Shown here: piece after piece, positions 58,440 to 64,000 of the stretch
Layout: each line of letters opens with the position of its first letter
Numbering within the stretch: position 1 is the stretch's first letter
From: Cricetomys ansorgei
Taxonomy: Eukaryota; Chordata; Mammalia; Rodentia; Nesomyidae
Assembly: GCA_026225945.1 (NCBI GenBank)
Contig: JAMJFZ010003581.1
Coordinates: 5,517,001 to 5,581,000, forward strand
Reading direction: 5' to 3'
Length of the DNA: 64,000 nt
Position numbers and translations under genes: made by a program
The notes under the pieces: model-generated
What the model saw: the letters and a program-made list of their open reading frames with translations, nothing else
Databases searched by the model: none
What the model was told of the DNA's origin: nothing

Positions 58440-58600
58440 TTGTAAGGGAAAAGCTATGACCATATGCAAAGCCTGGTTATGCCTCTTCCTAATATAAGGC
58501 TCATTTGCCTCATCTACAAAATATGCATGTTGCTATTCCTAAGGCTATAAAGACATATGAAAAAATACTTTAAATATATAAAATATTGATGGTGATGGTC
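58440..58600 (-). mobile_element. MIR SINE, minus strand
   Basis: 'catttgcctcatctacaaaa' followed by 'tatgaaaaaatactttaaat' matches the complement of the MIR core (…tttcctcatctgtaaaatg…) and its 5' half. Diverged. Confidence 0.55.
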
Positions 58601-59157
58601 ATGATGGAAAAAAAATGACTTCCAGCTAAAACTAGAATACTCATTTCTATCATGAGATAAAAGAGTCTAAATGAAGTGGCATGTGTGGCACAGAAATTGC
58701 AGAAAAGCATTAAAAAATAGAATGCTATATCAGAAACATAACACCCCTGACAATTCAAAAAGTGCTTTTTATAAATGGCTATAATTTTTCAAAAGTTAAT
58801 TCCATTGTTATTGTCCATTAAGCTTTGGTCAATGTTATTTTAAATGTCCTGGCATACAATAAGTGAATTTGAATGGTAGCTAAATTACTAAAGAAATCTG
58901 CTAACTGGGAATATGTTAAAGTTAATTATAGCCTGTGGAGTATTTTAAAAAGCCATTCATTCTCCTCGATTGAAGTAACAGGATTTTTACTCTGCTCCAT
59001 AATTTAAATAGTAACTACATGAAATATGGTTATGATAAAAAGTTATTTTCATCCTTTTTAGTATTCCTTTTGTGACATTCTTTCAGTGAACAACTTGTTC
59101 CTTTAATTAACAATTACAATTCTAAAAACTAAAGAAGATTAGAAGCATATCAAAGCA
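58601..59157. other. Single-copy stretch, conserved-element candidate 58790-59050
   Basis: AT-rich with repeated TTAATT/ATTA cores and 'ccattaagctttggtcaatg'. No repeat signature. Possible conserved non-coding element, inferred from composition only. Confidence 0.3.
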
Positions 59158-59262
59158 GCTGGGTGTGGCGGTACAAGCCTGTAGTCTTAGAATGATCACT
59201 TTCACTAGAGAGTCCCATACTAGCCTGGCAAACTAAAGAGACCTCAACAGAAAAGAGAAAAT
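59158..59262 (+). mobile_element. Diverged B1/7SL-type SINE
   Basis: 'gctgggtgtggcggtacaag' and 'cctgtagtcttagaatgatc', then 'actagcctggcaaactaaag' are eroded B1 landmarks. Confidence 0.6.
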
Positions 59263-59858
59263 TGGTGCCTAGCTAACGATGTGATGCTGTTTCAGCATGG
59301 GCCAGTGACTGATCTATATCACCTGACCATCAAATATTACATATTCCAGAAGTTTCCTATTCAAATTTCAATCTAAATAGCTTTGTTAATAAGAAAAATA
59401 TCTCCCTGAAATATTTCCTCGTGGGAATTTATAGTAACATGAAGTTCATCCTTTGTTTCATTTTTATATTTGGGCAATAGAAAGAGGACATGACAGTATC
59501 AACAAGGGAGTCAGGTCACAATGTATTGAAGTAGAAGCCCAGAATCTTTCAATTGCCTTACCTCTTTATCCCAAAGCCTGCCCCTTAGAGTGCTTTTGTT
59601 ATAAAATTTTAGCAATTTTCAATAAATTTATGACCATATCATTATGAAAAAACACCTCAAATTTCAGCATAACTAATTATGAGAACTGATTTGAACTATG
59701 AAACTTGAAAGTGGGATATAAGCTATAAATAATATGATCATATTTGAATAAAGATAATTTCAATGTACTACAAATTAGTTTAATCCCCAGTTAATTAACT
59801 GCCTAAGAGGTTTATATAATAACCCTTCAAGTCTGGATGTCCTTTAACAAAGTCCAAC
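59263..59858. other. Single-copy-looking stretch, nothing recognised
   Basis: No supported feature. Confidence 0.4.
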
Positions 59859-60150
59859 TGTTACTTGTACCCATCCACAGGACCCTTCTGGCAAAGGGGT
59901 AGAGTTGGCGCGGAGCCAAGACACAGGCTCCGGGAGTGAGGTGAGTGGCAAAAGGCAAACTCAGTTTATTACAGTGGGGAAGCCTATTATACCCTCCACC
60001 CAGCCCAGCATCCCATTGGCTGCCAGACTGCAGCTGCTTCTCCCTGAGCGTGTCTAGGTAGGTCTGTCTCTGGACATGCCCCGGCAGGTCCATCTCTATG
60101 TATGTCCACACGGGTCTCAGGCCTTGTCCAGTTTTCTCCTACATCCGACA
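59859..60150 (-). mobile_element. ERVK-like LTR, minus strand
   Basis: On the minus strand it begins TGTCGGATG at 60150. It contains CCAAT ('gcagccaatgggatgctggg'), TATAATA and AATAAA in the right order within about 60 bp, and ends about '…aagtaaca' at 59859. The U5-like part is colinear with 49700-49800, so the two LTRs belong to one family in opposite orientation. No target-site duplication could be confirmed. Confidence 0.7.
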
Positions 60151-61104
60151 GTTTTCTAAGAAGGTAAAGGAAATGATTTACACATGCCACTTACTTTCAT
60201 GTTCTTACTGAACTCTAATAGTTCACAGAGGATTTTGTTATAAAAGAGTTAATGGGACACATAAGCAAGATGTACATTTATAAACAAATGTAATGCTGTT
60301 GAAACAAAGAACTGCTCTTAATTTATCACTCTGCATTATCTACTAGGCTCATGGGTCTGTGAAAAGTTTCAGACTCATTTTCAAATTGTACTATTGACAC
60401 CATTTCCTCATTAGTTTGATAAGATGCAGTGCTAATAATCTTTGCACCAGTCATTTTCTCTCAGCCTGATCACTAAGTGGTTGCTAAGAGAAAAAGAAAG
60501 ATGATCAAGGAGCAATCCCTGGAATGTACAGAAGTGAGTATTACTAGGAATAAGTCTTAATGATAAGACGTGATTATTGATCCCAAAAAGGTATGACCCT
60601 CTTCATAGTCAATGCCAGCTCATCCTAGGACATCTGCAAAAAAGCCTGTACTCTCTCCACTGGTTAAGGAGATGAATCTCAGGGGAAGAGGAAAGGACTC
60701 ATGCTGGTAGCCTAGTATCCACACTGTAGAATCATTTCATATTATGAAACTTCCTCAGAGACATGGATTCCAGAATATGCTTCACAGCCTGGACAAACCT
60801 CCAATAGATTAAGTCCTATTCCCTAAACTCTACTAGATGACAGGAGGCAAGGAAGTGAAGTCATAGAGAGAGATCAAATGTCATTACTCTGATTAATATG
60901 ATTTGCCTCTGAGTCATGCTCAACTAAATGCCAGCTATGGTAGTGGATGAATTTCCAGGCAGTCCTATCACCCATAAGCCAATTTACACCCAAATGGAGA
61001 TGTCAGAAATCATGGCACACACACACACAAAAAGGAATCCTTAGTTTGCTCTTGCTACCTCAAAAGCTATGTGACAGTTCTAAAGAGAATGGCCTCCACA
61101 GGCT
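60151..61104. other. Single-copy-looking stretch, nothing recognised
   Basis: A short 'acacacacac' run near 61018. No other feature. Confidence 0.4.
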
Positions 61105-61555
61105 CATATATTTGAATGCTTTGCCCTTAGTTGGTGGAACTGTTTAGGTAGGATTAACAGGTGTGACTTTTTTAGAAGAGATGTAGCCTTGTTGGAAGAG
61201 GTATGGCCTTGTGGGAGAAAGCATGTCCTTGGGGGTGGGCATTGAGGTTTCAGAAGCTTAAGCCATTCCCAGTTACCCTTCTCTATCTCTGGCTCATGGT
61301 TTGCTCAAAATATAAGGTCCCAGTCAGTGCTACAGCCAAGCCTACTGGGCTTTATGCTAGGCTACCCATCTCGATGGTCATGGACGCACCCTCTGAATGT
61401 CAGCAAGCTCTCAATTAAGGGATTTCTTTTGGAAATTGCTTTCTTTACTCATGGTGTTTTGTCATGGCAAAGGAAAGTAACTAAGACAGTATGTGAACGG
61501 GACAAAAACAGTTTCTCTAAGTTCCTATACGTTGCTTTGTAACATAGCAGTATGA
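61105..61555 (+). mobile_element. Rodent LTR-like repeat, family Z
   Basis: 'atttgaatgctttgccctta', 'gatgtagccttgttggaaga' and a 3' end 'catggtgttttgtcatggca' are followed by 'aagtaactaagacag', the terminal module shared with family Y. The segment 'gtagccttgttggaagaggt' partly repeats immediately downstream. Overlapping 71-codon frames are incidental. Confidence 0.62.
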
Positions 61556-62974
61556 ATTAGGACAAGACACTGAGGCCTCAGCGTGATACGAGTGAACTAA
61601 AATTTCCATCAACTATGCAGGAATTCATTTTGTATCCGCGTGGGTTAGGATAGACAGTAAAATATTTCTGATGGAGTCATTAAAACCAACTTAGAAAACT
61701 ATGATCCCAAAACAGTCAAACGATACAAATTTACAGAAAACCAACAAACAAACGAAAACCTGGCTTAAAGTTTCCTCCGGATATATTCAAGTTTGTAATA
61801 GCCATAAGAACCCCTTCCACAACTATGTTCCTCTTACAGTCACGAGAGTAATGAGATTTGATACAGATCTTTAGCAGTGACATCCAGAAGTATTGCTATC
61901 CAATGAAGGACCAGGAAAGCTATGCTCCCAGGTTCGGCATCCCTGAACATTCTGGGTAATATGTACAGTGATTTCCTTAGGTAAACATTTTCTGATGTAT
62001 GGGGAAATCACGTCACAATGCAAGCATTGCAACCAGTAAACCATATATAAGACTTCCCGAGAACCTCACAAGAAGATTGCTCATGCAGTTTGACTTGAAA
62101 AGTAATAAAACTGTTATTTCTGATCTACAACATAGAGGAAAATTGCCTTGGGTAGGTGTGTGTACATTTTTATTCAATGTTTATCCTCACTGCTATTTTC
62201 TTATGATATATTATTTAAACTGTTTCTGATATTAATTTTTACATTGCTTCTGCTTTTGTAATATAAAGCACACACTAAAAAGTCTCACCTATGAAATATT
62301 TATTAAGTACAACAGGGAGAGAAACTCCAGAGCAAGTTTAAAGCCTAGTTTTTCCCTATCAAATTAAATATGAGTCCCCTGATGCTTGTAAATGAATTCT
62401 GATTTCTTTGTACAATCCAAAGCTAACAAAATGTTGGGAATAAACAAATTTCCCTCTAGAATATAGAAGTTAATGACTATTTCTTAAGATAGTATATGAG
62501 ATGTAGACTCAGAGTATCTTCCAGATTTTAAAAAATATCACAAATTTTCTTCAGCCCAGTTAGATGAACAGTGTTTAGTCTCCTTCTTCTTTGATTCATA
62601 ATTATATAGCCGAGGTCAGTCTTAAATCCTCATTTGCCTGTACTGAATCACTACCCACTGGACAGAAGGCAAGAGTCTTCGATTCTGACAGCACACTTGG
62701 AGCTAAAACTAATGTAAGACTTGAATGCATTACAAATTACATGAAAGAAAAGTTTTAAATATTTATATTTTGCATTAAGCGAGTGACTAAACAAATACAA
62801 AACTTCTCTTAGTTGTTTAAATGTAGTTTGTACATGGTGTTCATTAACCAGATAACTACTAAGAAATAAAAGAGTATGTTTGTCAAGAAAAAAATGAGCA
62901 TATTGATAATATAAAGGACACAACAGTTTTCTTCACCTGAGCTAAGGATTTTTTTCTAATGTCAAATTCATGCC
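61556..62974. other. Single-copy-looking stretch, nothing recognised
   Basis: About 1.4 kb with no identifiable repeat. A 90-codon minus frame near 62.7 kb has no recognisable domain. Confidence 0.4.
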
Positions 62975-63115
62975 ATTTCCTCACATCAGCTCTGTGGTAT
63001 AAACATTATTACTACTTATGCTTCACATATAAGGTTACAGAGAAAGCAGTCCACATGACCAGGTAGTAAGTGATGTGCCCCAATGTTCTCAGTAAGCTCA
63101 ATCTGAGAGCAAGTA
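62975..63115 (+). mobile_element. MIR SINE
   Basis: 'cctcacatcagctctgtggt', 'aaacattattactacttatg' and 'aaggttacagagaaagcagt', then 'aggtagtaagtgatgtgccc', follow the MIR central-to-3' order closely. Confidence 0.72.
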
Positions 63116-64000
63116 CATAACACAACGCTGAATCAAGGTGAAATGTGATCTGGACAGTCTCTTTTTTCCCCATTACATACAGATCGTGAACTATTTCTCA
63201 TTTAGAACAACTATTCTTGCAGACGTTAAGCCCCAAAGTCCTAAACACGTTCCTTGGGGTGACGAATTTACTTGTCTCCTGTGACTTTAGGATGAAGCAA
63301 CTCTGTATCATCTTTGAAATAAATTGAGAAGCTAGACACTCAGAACTCTTCCTGCATCAGAAGGCGCAGACAATTCACTGAAAGATGTTGCGTAATCATA
63401 TAAATGAATTTCTAATTCCAGTTCATCCTTTCACTAATGAATGTCAGGAATCTTTTAGTTGCAAATAGCACAAACCAAATGAAAAAATAGTTAAAGTTAA
63501 TAATCATTAAATTCATATAGCAGGGATAAACACAATTATTTATCATAGCGATAATGTTGTCTTTCTTAACAAATGGTCTTTATTTCTCTCACTATCCATG
63601 TGCCCCTGGTCCAATTCTTTGTTTGTAGAAACTAGAACCCCCAAATCTCTGTGGGTGCCATCCAAACTCAGCCTTACACCTTCACTGATTATCAGAGACA
63701 GCCTTAACCTAATTTTCAGCAAAATTATTACTAAGCAGTGCCCAAACTCTCCTAGAAAATTTCTCCCCTAAGCTGGAAGCTGCTAGGAAATTTTCCAACC
63801 TCTGTCCCTCAGAAGATCCGATAAGGGATCATTCTTATAGAACTATAGTTCCCTACGAAGGGAACTGCTGGACCACTGCAGCAGACTTTCAAGGCTGCCT
63901 GGCTACACCCTCATGGACAACAGGAGAAAAGACAGGAATGCAAAGGAGCAAACTTCTTCCTCCCGCCCATTTTCATAAAGGCTCCAATCTAATCTAAGCA
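63116..64000. other. Single-copy-looking stretch; small hairpin at 63847-63866
   Basis: 63430-63480 has a faint ancient-repeat look ('tttagttgcaaatagcacaa'). A perfect 8-bp inverted repeat with a 4-base loop lies at 63847-63866. Nothing else is supported. Confidence 0.35.

Noticed and set aside
1..64000. Bacterial, phage or plasmid accessory system (defence island, operon, integron)
   Set aside because: No long frames, no ribosome-binding-site-led gene runs, and pervasive rodent SINE/LINE/LTR content. This is mammalian nuclear DNA.

Overview
This window looks like nuclear DNA of a muroid (mouse- or rat-like) rodent. By eye it is AT-rich and CpG-poor, no reading frame exceeds about 116 codons, and it is full of rodent interspersed repeats: B1, B2 and B4-type SINEs, L1 3' ends of the Lx kind, and rodent LTRs. 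Older repeats shared across placental mammals (MIR SINEs and decayed L1 ORF1, ORF2 and 3' sequence) lie among them. I see no bacterial, viral-genome or organellar content, no rRNA, tRNA or snRNA gene, and no complete protein-coding gene.

Layout. 1-8.4 kb: a B2, two B4 SINEs (one with an 8-bp tandem expansion), an old L1 3' region split by a B4, and the first copy of a recurrent LTR-like rodent repeat, here called family Y. 8.4-12 kb: mostly single-copy sequence with an AT-rich block that could be a conserved non-coding element, an old L1 ORF2 fragment and a B2 with target-site duplications. 12-16 kb: a probable solo LTR and old L1-related pieces. 16-22.3 kb: L1 3' ends in both orientations around a long (AT)27 microsatellite. 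22.3-24.5 kb: an MIR and the one convincing exon candidate, 23297-23460. 24.5-28.6 kb: an ancient L1 (ORF1 to ORF2 endonuclease region) interrupted by a B2 and by about 850 bp of unidentified sequence. 28.6-31.4 kb: an LTR, family Y, a B1 with a triplicated internal segment, a TATC microsatellite, a second LTR candidate and an MIR. 31.4-47.3 kb: largely single-copy sequence with scattered B2, B4 and MIR elements, a second copy of the 28.7-kb LTR carrying a clean 6-bp target-site duplication, two copies of an L1 3' block, and a decayed C-rich minisatellite. 47.3-51.8 kb: a cluster of family Y/Z repeats and an LTR. 51.8-64 kb: mostly single-copy sequence with microsatellites, B1, B2 and MIR elements, an LTR related to the 49-kb one but in opposite orientation, a family Z copy and a terminal MIR.

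The simplest reading is intron or gene-poor intergenic sequence. If the 23.3-kb exon is real, much of the window is intron of a plus-strand gene with long introns. I could not recognise the protein. No new biological system is evident. The items most worth checking are that exon, the conserved-element candidates, and the unidentified 27-kb insert with its 16-bp inverted repeat. Repeat-family names and boundaries come from reading the sequence without a library search; element edges are usually good to 10-30 bp.
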